A stretch of 52,201 bases of DNA from Antrodiella citrinella (Eukaryota > Basidiomycota > Agaricomycetes > Polyporales > Steccherinaceae): assembly GCA_004802725.1 (NCBI GenBank), contig SGPM01000190.1:1-52201 (forward strand), in the 5' to 3' direction. The stretch's first letter is position 1, and every line of letters begins with the position of its first letter. The notes beneath the pieces were generated by a model. That model saw nothing but the letters and a program-made list of their open reading frames with translations, searched no databases and was not told the DNA's origin. The position numbers and the translations under genes are program-made. Positions 31,202 through 43,978 of the stretch are shown one piece after another.

Positions 31202-31559
31202 CTACTGGAGAGCAGTCAATTTATCGAACAACGATTTCTGCCAGGCTTTCCTGTATTCCTCACTGACTGACTGGAGTAGGTCATCCACTGTCTCGAATCG
31301 ACTCTTGTCGCTTCCAGGTAACGGACCAGCTTGGACCTGTCGAACCATCCATGATGTACGTGGATGTGAGTCACAGTTGACTTACTGTGTAGCCTCTCTC
31401 CGTCAAGGATATCGAGACCATGCTGCCTTCCAATAGCACAACGCGTCCCACCGCCTTCTCATCTGTACTCTCCATAATCTCATAGCTCGTTATTCCAAAC
31501 GATTGTTCCGAGAGGGCCAACTCTAGCTCCCCTCTTGGAAATGAGGGTGGGGGAGGCAT
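31202..31559 (-). CDS. GSKIP-domain protein, 102 aa
   Basis: Two exons on the minus strand: 31386-31559 and 31202-31336. The protein is essentially one GSKIP domain (GSK3-beta interaction protein; also found in CLU proteins): FGITSYEIMES, GRVVLLEGSMVSISLTERGY, and RFETVDDLLQSVSEEYRKAW with FDKLTAL at the end. Animal GSKIP binds GSK3 and PKA; the fungal function is inferred only. No ATG exists further upstream in frame before a stop, so the Met in NPMPPPPSF was chosen. It is divergent from VPS45. Confidence 0.75.
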
Positions 31560-31835
31560 GGGGTTGTCGCGATGGTCGTCACTGTACTGGATAGAGCCTG
31601 AGGACGTCAAGCGCGTCTTTAGGCGGTGCGGATGCCGCGCCTACACACGTCTCTTCCGCTCACCACCATCCACGACCATATATTCGAAGCTCTCAGCCTC
31701 TTGGTCTCTTCCTAAAAGCGTGTCACTGGAGTTGAACTTGAAGAATCACCCTTTATTCGAAAGGCCGGGAGTTCTTTCATCCCGGAGCGGGCATAGCATA
31801 CATCACAGGCATACTGCGGTCGACTCTAGGGCACC
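31560..31835. promoter_or_regulatory. Divergent promoter, GSKIP gene and VPS45
   Basis: These 276 bp separate the two ATGs. A TATA-like GACCATATATTC lies at about 31674-31685. No coding sequence was supported. Confidence 0.4.
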
Positions 31836-34300
31836 ATGGATGTTATCAAGGCCGTAGAGGCCTACATCTCCAAGATGGTCTCGGTTCCTAATTCTATGAA
31901 AGTCCTGTTATTGGACACGCATACGGTGAGTTACATCTCAGTCGATACAATCCAAAGCTGACGTCTAAACCGCACTGCTAGACTCCCATTATTTCCCTAG
32001 CCTCGACGCAATCAACGCTACTGTCTCATCAAATTTACTTGACCGATAGGATTGACAACAAGAACCGGGAACGTATGCCACATATGAAATGTGTGTGCTT
32101 CCTACGACCAAGCGAGGAGAGTCTGGAGGCGATGGAAGCAGAGCTAAAGGAGCCAAAGTATGGAGAATACTACTTGTGTACGTCTTGTCAATCCAACACT
32201 CGTTGGTCATGCTGAACAAAAACATTCAGATTTTAGCAACATACTGAGTAAAACGGCTATCGAAAGACTTGCAGACGTTGACGAGTACGAAGTAGTGAAG
32301 GAGGTTCAGGTGAGCAGCCGAGTTCTCCTCAATGCGCTGTATAGCCTGATCTATAATACAAGGAATACTTTGCAGATTATGCACCTCTTCTTCCATGTCT
32401 CTTCTCTCTCAACCACTTCCCTACCGCTTCACAACCGCTCTATGGATCCTCACCAAATGCTTGGGATCCGAAAGCTCTCAACCGTACGGTGCAGGGAGTG
32501 ACAGCGGCGCTGCTCAGTCTGAAAAAGAAACCAGTCATTCGGTACGAGAAGTCGAGTCCTATGGCTAAGAAACTTGGTGTTGAAATCCAGGTATTTATTG
32601 ACCGTATTGTTGTCGTTCCGCTGACATGAACATCATTCCAAGCATCGCATTCAAGCTGAATCTTCTCTGTTTGACTTCCGACACACCCAGCCACCACCGC
32701 TGCTACTGATTCTGGACAGAAGAAACGACCCTGTCACACCGTTGCTGTCACAATGGACGTACCAAGCTATGGTGCATGAACTGCTGGGTATTCAGAACGG
32801 ACGTGTAGACTTGGGCCTGGTACCTGATATTCGGCCTGAGCTGAAGGTAGAATCACAGCCTCTCACCAATGCGCACGTTGCTGACTAGCTTACAGGAAGT
32901 GACTCTGACACCATCCACGGATCCCTTCTTCCAAGCACATCATCTGGCAACATTTGGTGACCTCGGAACATCACTGAAGTCCTACGTTCAATCATACCAA
33001 TCCCGCTCACTGGCCAACGCACCATCATCTATCAACTCTATCAGTGACATGAAACGATTTGTTGAAGAGTATCCCGAATTCCGACGGTTAGGCGGGAATG
33101 TCAGCAAACATGTCGCCATGGTCGGCGAGCTTAGTCGAATTGTGGAAAGAGACAAGTTGTTGGAGATTGGTGAAGTGGAACAAGGTCTTGCAACAGGCTC
33201 AGGTGCAGATCTGAGGGTGAGTTCTTCAACAATATGTCCGGTTGTAATGCTGATCCCCTTGCGCAGAGTGTACAAACTCTGATAACGAATCCGGCCATTC
33301 CACCTTGGAACAAGCTACGCCTTGTCATTTTGTTTGCCCTACGATATCAGAAGACACAGGCAAGTAATGTGGCTTCTCTCATCAACTTGATGCTCGAGAA
33401 TGGCGTTCAAAGAGAAGATGCTCGGGTATGTGACTAGTCTACTCACTTGTTGCATCTGTTCTCATCTCATTTCGCAGCTCGTTTATGTCTTCTTGAACGT
33501 GGCGGGCTCCGACCAACGTCAAGACGATCTATTTTCTGCAGAGTCTCTGCTGGCGAAAGGTCGATCCGCTCTGAAAGGGTTGAAGGTTTGTCAAGCAGTT
33601 GTTGTAATTGTTCCAGTGCTGACACGATGCTTAGGGTGTTGAGAATGTTTACATGCAACACACTCCACATCTCTCGCAAACACTGGAGAACCTCTTCAGA
33701 GGACGGCTGAGAGATGTCAATTTCCCATTCCTGGATGGCGCTGGACCGAATGCAGGTCTGCAAAGGTATGCTGCCTACGCCAAGACTTTCAGTAATTTGA
33801 CCGACAATGCTAAATTTACCTCCGCAGACCTCAGAGCGTCATCATATTTATGATTGGAGGGACAACGTACGAGGAGGCTCGAACAGTAGCTTTGTTGAAT
33901 CAAGAAGCTGCTTCGAGTGGGTCACCAGCTTCCGGAGCACACCTTCTGCTCGGCGGAACCTGCGTTCACAATTCCTCGAGGTTCGCACTGATTTACCATA
34001 ATTCACAAAGCGCATCACCTGACTGTATATTGCTCCAGCTATGTGGAGATGATCCGTTCTGCAGCAGCCTCTTTCCCCGCTTCTGTGTATGAGCCTCCAC
34101 CAGAGAGCGCGAACAACGCGCCAGCCCTCAACCTGAATCTAGGAGGTGTCAATGTCAGCTTGGGAGGACCTGCGGGGACTGGTGTCTACAGGACTACTGA
34201 TAGCAGCGGCATGAATCTACAGACGGATGGAATCCGAGACGGTATGAAGAACTTCCTTGGGAAAGTCATTCAAGGAGTGGATCGCATGGCATCTCAGTAG
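31836..34300 (+). CDS. VPS45: Sec1/Munc18-family vesicle fusion protein Vps45, 643 aa
   Basis: Eleven exons: 31836-31925, 31982-32177, 32230-32309, 32363-32590, 32643-32846, 32896-33216, 33267-33425, 33478-33585, 33635-33765, 33828-33980 and 34039-34300. The SM-protein fold is clear: [10 protein letters not shown] near the start, [71 protein letters not shown] and [14 protein letters not shown]. Vps45 binds the syntaxin Tlg2 and promotes endosome-to-Golgi and vacuolar SNARE assembly. The C-terminal tail ([20 protein letters not shown]) is a Gly/Asn-rich extension. The next two genes follow in the same direction. Confidence 0.95.
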
Positions 34301-34655
34301 GGTCTCTCTCGGTGTCATGATTGTTTCTCGGACGGTATATATATATTTATTCGCACATACCATTGCCTATAGATCTTTATTGCTACATATTCTCAACGTT
34401 GAACGGGTTAATTGTGGGATAACAACGGAGAAAGAGCTGCGAGGTGTCACGGTCACCAGATCTCCGCTCATGCGTTTCTCGGATCGGCAGAAAGTGACAC
34501 GTCGCTCTAGCGCCCTGAAAGTTCCTTCATCATAAACGCCCTCTCTGTTCAAACTTTCCTTCCGTATACTCTCCTCCTCCACCTCCCTCTTGAGGGCACT
34601 CCCCCCATTCTTATTCTCCTGGAATTCTCCCCGGTTTTGGTTCCCTTCATTCAGG
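34301..34655. other. Intergenic between VPS45 and ERV46
   Basis: These 355 bp contain an AT-rich TATATATATATTTATT run at about 34335-34350, probably in the VPS45 3' UTR, and a pyrimidine-rich leader for ERV46. I see no gene. Confidence 0.5.
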
Positions 34656-36373
34656 ATGGCGAAGGGCATGTTTGGCGCGTTGAAGGGTATTGATGCTTTC
34701 GGAAAGGTCAGTGACTACAACATGCCTTGGTGGCTTCGTATTTCGTACTAACGGTCGCTGTTCGGGATGTAGACAATGGAGGATGTCAAGGTCAAGACGC
34801 GAACTGGGGCGTTCTGTGAGGCTTTTCTGTCAATGCACCACCTTCCGCCGGACTTACAAACCCCATACAGTGACCTTGCTTGCCACCGCTATTATTCTGG
34901 CTATCACGACAATGGAATTCTTCGACTATAGAAGGCTCACCATCGACACGTCTATTGTGGTGGACAGGAGCAGAGGGGAGAAGTTGACGGCCAAGCTGAA
35001 TGTTACATTTCCGCGAGTTCCGTGCTACTGTGAGTTCCACGTCCTCTGCCGAATTCCTTGTACTCAACATGCTGTATACTTATAGTGCTTAGTCTGGACG
35101 TCATGGATATCAGTGGAGAGACTCAAAGCGACGTTTCACACAATATCATCAAGACACGGCTGAACGAGAACGGATCCCCAGTCCCCAGTTCACAAAGCAC
35201 TGAACTCAGGAACGACATTGACCGACTCAACGAGGCGCGGCAAAACGGTTACTGTGGTTCATGCTATGGCGGTACAGAACCCCCTAGCGGATGCTGTAAC
35301 ACTTGCGAGGAAGTTCGTCAGGCGTATATCACCCGTGGCTGGAGTTTCAGCACACCGGATTCCGTCGAGCAGGTAGGTTTCTTATTATATGCGTCGTTGT
35401 TAAAGAAGAGGACTAACCAGTCATGCAGTGCGTGAATGAGGGCTGGTCCGACAAACTCAAAGAGCAAGCACACGAAGGTTGCAACATCGCAGGTCGTGTG
35501 CGCGTGAACAAGGTTGTTGGAAACATTCACTTGTCCCCTGGACGCTCTTTCCGTTCCAACGCTCAGTCCATGTACGATCTCGTCCCATATCTCAAGGAAG
35601 ATGGCAACCGCCATGACTTCTCACATGAGATTCATGAACTCGCGTTCGAAGGTGATGATGAGTATGATATCTCAAAGGCCGAGATCGGACGAGACATGAA
35701 GCAGAGAATGGGCATTGTGGATAACCCGTTGGACAACACTATTCAAAAGGTGAGCATTTCACTACTGCGCTGACATACGGGGCATTTTCTTATGCAGAAT
35801 TCCAGACAAGCAAGCAGCAGTATATGTTCCAATACTTCTTGAAGGTTGTTTCCACGCAATTCCGGACGTTAGACGGCAAGATTGTAAGTTGGATAATGAT
35901 ATCTGCTACGCCATTACTCATATCTATTGTACAGGTAAATACTCATCAATACTCTGCCACTCATTTCGAACGAGATCTTTCCAAGGGATCAGAGAAGGAC
36001 CATGGTGTCCAGGTCTCACATACGATCAGCGGAGTCCCAGGTAAGTTGTTCGGCGCTGGCATAATCATGCATTGTCTCATTGTCCTTTCTGCAGGCTCTT
36101 TCTTCAACTTCGAGATCTCGCCAATACTTGTAGTACATACGGAAACTCGACAGTCATTCGCTCACTTCCTGACATCGTGAGTTGATCATTCTGCTTGATT
36201 TCCTCTCTATAACTGACACGCGTCTTTACAGAACGTGCGCTATCGTAGGTGGAGTCTTGACCGTCGCCTCCATCATCGACAGTGTAGTCTTCGCTACCTC
36301 CAAACGACTGAAGAAGGGTGGCGTATCAGTCACGGTGGCCTCACCAGGCTTTGGAAATGGAAAGTTGATGTAA
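34656..36373 (+). CDS. ERV46: COPII vesicle protein Erv46/ERGIC3, 422 aa
   Basis: Nine exons: 34656-34706, 34773-34815, 34871-35029, 35086-35372, 35429-35749, 35806-35883, 35935-36040, 36095-36176 and 36232-36373. The topology is typical: a short cytosolic N-terminus (GIDAFGKTMEDVKVKT), a first membrane helix (FLTLLATAIILAITTMEF), a large lumenal domain, and a second helix (GGVLTVASIIDSVVFA). The lumenal domain has a Cys-rich loop (YCGSCYGG..SGCCNTCEEV). With Erv41 it cycles between ER and Golgi and retrieves ER residents. In intron 5 the second of two neighbouring acceptors (35805) is needed to keep the frame and the conserved TSKQQYMFQYFLKVV. Confidence 0.94.
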
Positions 36374-36679
36374 TTCTGGTGTATAATATTTCGGCAATAA
36401 TATCTATGGCTTTCTCTTCCTGTATATCTGCGATGTGTTCAAGGCTTCTGCGCATCTGCGGTCCACGAAAACTTGAACACAGTTATGGAGAACTGCGGCC
36501 GGTTCGGATCCGGACCACTTGAGCGTCTGATCAGGCAGCCAATCAGGATGCAGAGCGCGGAAATTTCCTCTAACAGGATCATTTCAATATCCTGGACCAG
36601 CTTCTTGTTCTTCATACGACCATAGTCGTCAGTAGTCCCTCTCCTGTTTCTTGTTGTACACTAGGACTACGATACACTG
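36374..36679. other. Intergenic between ERV46 and KRE33
   Basis: These 306 bp show no TATA box or open frame. They hold the ERV46 3' UTR and the KRE33 promoter. Confidence 0.5.
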
Positions 36680-39600
36680 ATGCGTAAACAACTCGACCCC
36701 CGCATTCCCATTCTCATCAACAACAATGTCAAGCAAAACTATCGGTCGTTCATAGTGCTTGTCGGAGACAAAGGTCGGGACCAAGTGCGTGTATTCTGGA
36801 CTATTATCTAGACCGCAGCTCTTACCTTCAATGATCTACTTTGGTAGATTGTGAACCTGCACTTTTTGCTGTCACAAGCACGGGTGTCTGCACGACCGTC
36901 TGTACTATGGTGTTATAAGAAAGAGCTCGGTTTTACCAGGTGAGTAACATTGTATCCTAAATGTATGGCAAGCTTGAATCTGTCTCCATCTAGTCATCGG
37001 AAGAAACGAGAGGCTAAGATCAAGAGAGATGTGAAAAGGGGTATACGCGAGCCCAATGACCAGGATCCGTTCGAGATATTTATCACAGTCACGGACATCC
37101 GTTATACGTGAGTGTTCATACGGTATCTCAAGTTGGTAGTACTCACAGACGTGGTTTTCAGATACTATAAGGAGTCTCAGAAGATTCTTGGTCAGACATA
37201 CGGCATGTGTGTGCTGCAAGACTTCGAAGCTATTACTCCAAACCTTCTCGCACGAACCATTGAGACGGTTGAGGGCGGTGGGCTTGTAGTTCTCCTCCTC
37301 AAATCAATGTCATCATTGCGACAACTATACACAATGACCATGGTGAGTGCATTTGGTTATATATCTGCTCTCCCTTTCCTCTGAAAATATGTATGGTATA
37401 CTAGGACGTGCATGCGCGATACCGAACATCCTCACACGACACGGTAGTTGCTCGGTTCAATGAGCGATTCATCCTCTCCCTGGGATCTTGCGACGACTGC
37501 CTCGTTCTTGACGACGAACTCAACGTGCTCCCCATCTCTCGTGGCAAAAACATCAAACCCGTCGAAGAAGACCGCGGAAAAGGCAAAGAAGCGTCGGAGC
37601 TGAAGGATTTGAAGGATTCTCTCGCTGATACCAAACCCGTCGGAGACCTCGTCAAGCTTGCCAAGACTATTGATCAAGCACAAGCGATTCTGACGTTTGT
37701 CGATGCAATTGCGGAGAAGACGTTGTCATCCACAGTTACGCTAACTGCTGCGCGTGGACGAGGTAAATCAGCGGCTTTGGGGTTGGCAATCGCTGCATCT
37801 TTGGCGCATGGGTACTCAAACATCTTCGTCACAAGTCCGAGCCCCGAGAATTTGGGCACACTCTTTGATTTCGTGTTCAAGGGTCTGGATGCGCTAGGAT
37901 ACGAGGAGCATCTGGATTACGATATCATGCAGAGCACAGATCCCGAGTTCAACAACGCCATCGTGAGGGTGAATGTGTTCAGAGGGCATCGCCAGACTAT
38001 CCAGGTATAATCCTATCATGTTCAGTCACCTCGAGTAGCTAACGGTGAGACTGTCTCTCTCAGTACATTGCTCCTCAGGACGCTCACGTCCTCGGTCAAG
38101 CTGAGCTTGTCATCATCGACGAGGCCGCTGCCATACCTCTCCCTCTTGTTCGCAACCTCATCGGCCCCTACCTCGTGTTCATGGCCTCCACTATCAACGG
38201 CTACGAAGGCACCGGTCGTTCACTCTCCCTGAAGCTCATCCAGCAACTCCGCGAGAGTACGCGCCCGTCTCTCACAAAAGACGCATCCGCCGCGCCCGCA
38301 GCGGAAGGCGAAGCGTCCACATCATCTGGCAAAAAGGGTCTGGCCAGAGCCCCACCAAAAGCCCGCACGTTGCGGGAGATCAAGCTGGAAACACCCATCC
38401 GGTACTCCAGCGGCGACAGGGTCGAGAAATGGCTGAATGGGTTGTTGTGTCTCGACGCGTCTATCTTACCAAAGTCTTCGCAGCATGGGTGTCCACACCC
38501 GTCACAGTGCGAGCTGTTCTACGTGTCGCGGGATACGCTGTTCAGTTACCACCCTGCCTCGGAGGTGTTCCTGCAACGCATGATGGCGCTGTACGTCGCG
38601 AGTCATTACAAGAACCAGCCGAATGACTTGCAGTTGCTTTCTGACGCGCCTGCGCACCACCTCTTCGTCCTCCTGCCCCCAATCAAAGACGACGAGTCGC
38701 ATCTCCCCGAGCCTCTCGTCGTGTTGCAAGTCGCGCTGGAGGGGAACATCAGCAAGCAGGCGATTTTGGATGGGCTGAGCAGAGGCTTCAGGGCGGGTGG
38801 GGACATGATTCCGTGGTTGATCTCGCAGCAGTTCCAGGAGAGCAAGTTTGCATTGATGAGTGGAGCGAGGATTGTCAGGATTGCGACGCACCCGGATTAT
38901 GCCAGCGTGAGTGCTCTTGTTCGAGAGGCCTGTCACCACTGGTGGCTGATGTTTTGTTTGGCAGATGGGATACGGCGCTCGTGCACTGAAATGCCTCAAT
39001 TCCTTCTACAGTGGGGAGTACCTCAATTTGGACGAAAGCATGATACCCGACCAACTGTATCCTGATCCTACTCAGATCGATGCAGTAAGCTTTACCACAA
39101 TTTTGCTCGTCTACAGTGCTAACGCCGAAAATAGGAAACGGACCTCCTTACCGACACCCCGCAAATCAGGGCTCCGACTGCCATGCCCCCATTACTCCAA
39201 CGACTCTCGGAAAGGAAACCAGAGACGCTCGACTACCTAGGCGTATCTTATGGCCTCACTCCGCAACTCCTCCGGTTTGTCACCCGCAACATCTTTTCCA
39301 TTTCTATTTCCGTCTCATCTGACATCTCCGTATAGGTTTTGGAAACGCGCTGGGTATGTTCCGCTCTACCTGCGCCAAACCCAGAGCGACCTCACTGGCG
39401 AACATACATGCGTCATGGTCCGCGGGCTCAATTCGTCCTCTGAATCTGAGATGGAATGGCTCAGTGAATTCGCCAAAGGTATGTTTGGTCATCTTTGATC
39501 TCTGTTCATAAGCCTTTTGAAAAGGTACCTGGGCACCGGCCTCTTGTGGTGTTTTTCAGGGTCGTCTTCGTTGAAATTGGTTGCGCACTTATAATTTAGA

Positions 39601-40928
39601 CGCTCGATACTGATAATTTTTTCTCGTGTAGATTTCCGTCGCCGATTCCTGTCCCTGTTGTCATTCAAGTTTAGAGAGTTCGGAAGTGTTACGTCGTTGA
39701 GCGTCCTCGAGGCTGCGAATGCCGGGCTCAAGCGTATCGACACTGATCCCGCCAGAGGTGAGTTGTATCCTCACTTTGTAATGAAAATTGAGCTTACATT
39801 TTGCATGCAATATCAGACATTGTATCAACGGAGCTGTCCTACCTACTATCTCCCTTTGACCTGAAGCGATTGGAATCCTATGCCAACAATATGCTCGACT
39901 ATCATGTTGTGCTGGACCTTCTACCCACCGTAGCCCAGCTCTACTTCGAAAAGCGCCTGGGGTCCGAAGTTCGTTTGAGTGCGGTGCAAAGTTCGATCTT
40001 GCTTGCGCTTGGCCTACAGCGCAAGACAATCGAAGATGTCGAGGTGAGTTTCAGGTCTTATCTCAGGAAGCTTTGGTTGCTGTGTTTCAGCTTTATGAAC
40101 ACTTTGAACCCTCTCGTGGGTATAGCCATACTATCCGCGACGCACTTCTCTTCTCTTCTCTGCTTTCATTCATGTTACTTTTTTTTCTCGCGGTGTTGAA
40201 GTGGCATAACTGATGTTCATTTCCGTTATCCGTCATTGCTCTCTCTAGACTGAGATCCAAGTCCCCGTCTCTCAAGCCCTCGCATTGTTCACGAAAGTCG
40301 TACGTAAGATCAGCAAACGGCTAAACGATATTCAGAAGGAGGCCATCAGCGCGACGATGCCCGAAGCTCCTCAGCCCACCGAAGCCAGTGGGAGCAGAAG
40401 TGGGAACACGAGCTGGAAACCGGTCGAGACGAATCTGGACGATGAGCTCAAGGAGGCCGGGGACGAAGCCACGCGGGCGTTGCGGGAAAAGCAGAAGGAG
40501 ATGTTGGATTCGTTGGATCTTAGCAAGTGAGTGTTCGAATGTTACTTTGTTTGGGACGTAGACTACACAGCAGTCATGTCCGAGACATTAGTGTGGTATG
40601 TTATCATGCTATGCCACGCGAGCACTCGGTTCCCGACCAACATGAACTTCCATCCCTTCCTCCGTGTCATCGCTCTCCATGTCAATCCGAGAACTGAACA
40701 GAGCTTCTCTGACATAGGTACGCGATCAATGATACATCCGCAGATTGGACGACCGCGGAGACGCAGGTGGCGAATTTGGCGCAGGGGGGACACGCGAAGT
40801 CGACGCTCGTGAGCGTGAAGAGCACGGTGACCGCGGGGCAGAAGCGCAAAGGCTCGGAGGTGGACGAAGGTGGGAAGAAGGGGGTTGAAAAGAAATCGAG
40901 ACGCAGTGTCAAGAAAGCGAAGCATTAG
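36680..40928 (+). CDS. KRE33: RNA cytidine acetyltransferase Kre33/NAT10, 1059 aa
   Basis: Thirteen exons: 36680-36784, 36848-36939, 36994-37107, 37162-37342, 37405-38004, 38064-38906, 38965-39084, 39135-39274, 39336-39478, 39632-39757, 39817-40043, 40249-40526 and 40718-40928. Domains in order: DUF1726/TmcA N-terminal region, helicase-like ATPase with Walker A ARGRGKSAALG (about 281-290) and Walker B VIIDEAAAIPLPLV, the GNAT fold with RIATHPDYASMGYGARAL (acetyl-CoA site), a tRNA-binding C-terminal region and a lysine-rich nucleolar tail. The enzyme makes N4-acetylcytidine in 18S rRNA and tRNA, using ATP and acetyl-CoA. Introns 9, 11 and 12 (153, 205 and 191 nt) are three times longer than the others. 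Confidence 0.96.
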
Positions 40929-41632
40929 ATGAGCGAGAGGATATCTTCTAGGGCTAGGTTCGAGTGTTGGACGCCGTTGTGGTGTCCACTTTGAGCGGGG
41001 TTAGGCCATGCAGCTTACTGAGTGGCGAGCTGCTAATCAACATATGTCGCAGATATGTTCCGACCACGATGTGATATCATCTGTAAGCTCTCGGAGGGGT
41101 CGCACTGCTCTGGGTTGGCTGCGGGGATGCTGATGCGCGGTGATCGATCCAGATTGGGAGATCGGGATGGGTCCACAGGTGACTCCGGGACTCGGGAACA
41201 GCGCTGATGGCGATGGACAATCCCTCTCTCTTTCTCCAATTCTGATTTTGCTATGCGGGGTAACCGTAAGTAGCCGTCAAGAGACATAAAGTCATGCTCA
41301 GCGTGCGGGGCCCCGTTTGCGGGCTACTAAAGATCTAGAGGACCGTTGCGCTCGGCCGCGGGGGCTGTCTGGTGCAGAAGTTTACCTGAGCTTGCAGGTA
41401 CGATCGTTTACGGCTGGAGAGGATTCGCGCACTCGAAGAAGAAGCCAGGCACGGGGTTCAGAATATCCACAGAATCCACTTATGCAAGTTCCCATGGCCC
41501 GCCTCGCATGCGACCCATCAATCAGAGTATAAAGTGCTTCATTCCTCGCATCCTCCGTTTCTTTCGTCGCCATCTCCTTTACGCCTCCCCCACTCCCCCA
41601 CTTCTCCCTCTTTCCCGTGAGCGAGAACGACG
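40929..41632 (+). promoter_or_regulatory. JEN1-like copy 1 promoter with five GCGGGG sites and TATA box
   Basis: In these 704 bp, GCGGGG occurs at 40995-41000, 41121-41126, 41255-41260, 41305-41310 and 41358-41363. It fits the SYGGRG consensus of the carbon-catabolite repressor CreA/Cre1. TATAAAG lies at 41528-41534, about 100 nt before the ATG. JEN1-type carboxylate permeases are classic glucose-repressed genes, so the cluster is meaningful in context. No protein-coding signal is present. Confidence 0.65.
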
Positions 41633-43978
41633 ATGGCCCCCGCTTTCCTCACAAACCTCATCCCCAAACGGGAGCTGAGGACACAGGGCCGACCGCTGTT
41701 GGTCGCCCTAGGCACCGTCACATTAGTGCAATGGGGTCATTTCTGGACTGGGTTTGTCCCCCCTCCATTCGTCATTTGCGCGGAGCCTGATCGACAACCT
41801 TCGTGGCGTTCTCTTCCCCGCACACAGCTATCTCGCGTGGACCTGCGACGCCATTGACTTTTTCAGTGTCTCCCTCAGTGTAAACAGTCTGGCTGCCCAG
41901 TTTGGCAGGTCGACCCACGATATTGTGAGCCAACTCGTTGACAATGCATATGGCGTTTCGGTATACTCATCTAAAATTCCATAGACGACCGCGATCACCC
42001 TCACATTACTCCTCCGGTCGGTCGGTGCTGTAAGTTCATCCACTCTCTCCGTGAAACGCGACGCTCAAGGGACTATTGCAGGTCATCTTCGGTATTGCTT
42101 CCGATCGGTATGGTCGCAAGTGGCCCTTGATTATAAACTTGGTTATGGTTGCCATCATGGAGCTCGGGTCAGGGTTCGTCAACTCATACTCCGCATTCCT
42201 CGGTGTGCGCTCCCTCTTCGGTATCGCCATGGGTGGTATCTGGGGTCTGGCGGCGTCCACGGCACTCGAGAATCTTCCCGTGGAGGTTCGTGGCCTTGCC
42301 AGTGGTGTTATGCAACAAGGATACGCTGTTGGATACCTGCTCGCCGCCGTCATCAACTTGTTCTTGGTCCCTGAAGTATCAGTCGCATGGCGCGCTCTGT
42401 TCTGGACAGGATCGGGTATCTCGCTCTTCGCCGCAGCTATTCGTCTGATACTTCCCGAGTCCGAGATTTTCATTCGTGCGAAGAAGGCAGAGCTCGCGGC
42501 TGGAAAGACAACAAAAAACAAGACCAAGGTGTTTATTCACGAGACGAAAGAGATGTTGAAGTCACATTGGTTACTTGTCATCTATTCTATCCTACTCATG
42601 ACAGGTACGCCACATCGGCATTGTGGCATGAATTCATCCTGATGTTCGTAATTGCTTGAATAGGTTTCAACTTCCTTTCGCATGGCTCTCAGGTGTGTGA
42701 TCACTTGTCTTTCGCCTGAGAACTGATCTCACGTGTTATTTCAGGACTTGTACCCGACGTACCTGGAGAACTCGAAGGGATTCAGTACCCACGACGCGAC
42801 TGTGTCCACAATTATTGGAAACTGCGTACGTCTATCATTTCATTACCACACATGACCCGTGCTTATCAGGACTTCTTACCTAGGGTGCTGTTGCGTGCGT
42901 CTTTGCCAATCTCACAGCTGTGTCATGTCATACTGATTCGAAGATATCCTGGTTTACAGCGGTGGTGCTATTGCAGGATGGGTCAGTCAATACATTGGCC
43001 GACGCCTCACGATCATGTACGTTCTGTCAAGTTGCATACCACTTTCAGCTTAACTCACCAGTAATCCTCTCTCAGCGTCTTCGTTCTCCTCATTGGTGCC
43101 TTCATTCCACTATGGATCGTTCCATCCTCTTTCGCTGCTCTCTCAGCAGGCGCGTTCTGCATACAATTCGGTGTGCAAGGTGCTTGGGGTGTCGTACGTC
43201 GCTGTCTTCCATTCACATCTCGGAACAATCTGCTCACTATCGGTCTTTTCACCATGCCAGATCCCCATTCAACTCGCAGAAATGTCGCCCCCTGCTTTCC
43301 GTGCGACGTTCCCTGGTGTGGCTTATCAAGTCGGCAACGTGCGTACAATTTCTTCGCATCCCGGTGTGCACTGGGACCGAAATGAAATCTGATGTACTGA
43401 TGCATGGAATAACGTATAGATGGTCTCTTCTGCCTCGGCACAGATCGAAGCCAGTGCGTGTTATGAATTTTTTCATTAAAGAGAAGACATGCTGACATGG
43501 GTGATTGTTACAGCTGGCGGTGATAACCTGAGGACGACGCTGAATGGAAAGGATGTACCAGATTACGCGACCGTGCAAGGTATCCTTATTGGTGTCGTCG
43601 CGGCCTTTGTGTTGATAGTCACGATTTTCGGTCCTGAGTACGTCCTGCCTTCTTCATCTTTATCTCGCACGTTTCCTGGCGTTACGCCCTCCTTTCCCTT
43701 CCCATCGTCATCTCCGTTCGTCCCTGATCGACATAAACCTTTCACCCCATTCATACCTCCTTATACGTTCACCCATCCTGTCTTCGTGGCGCTGATCATG
43801 GTTTTTCTTTCTTGCGAACAGGAACCACTCCTCGCATTTCGAGAAGCACAAGACCGCGTTCGAGGAAGGCGGAGGAAGGGACGACGCGTTTATTGAGGAC
43901 GAGGACACGCCTGTGCAAGAAGTGTCTGAGGAGGACAGCGTGCGTGATGAGAAGGAAAAGCAAGCGGAGAACGCGTGA
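41633..43978 (+). CDS. JEN1: JEN1-like carboxylate/lactate permease (MFS), copy 1, 490 aa
   Basis: Thirteen exons: 41633-41751, 41828-41924, 41985-42029, 42082-42604, 42664-42692, 42745-42825, 42884-42894, 42960-43016, 43076-43193, 43261-43338, 43420-43453, 43514-43637 and 43822-43978. The protein is a 12-helix major facilitator of the sialate:H+/JEN1 type: TCDAIDFFSVSLSV, FGIASDRYGRKWPL between helices 2 and 3, FGIAMGGIWGLAASTALENLP, RGLASGVMQQGYAVGYL, LFWTGSGISLFAAAIRLILPES, and YIGRRL. These permeases import lactate, pyruvate and similar acids with protons. Exon 7 is 11 nt and is shared with the tandem copy. The C-terminal tail is acidic and cytosolic. The GCGGGG cluster upstream suggests glucose repression. 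Confidence 0.93.

Noticed and set aside
38502..38999. Long minus-strand frame within KRE33
   Set aside because: It is antisense to the well-supported GNAT region of KRE33 and has no motif of its own.
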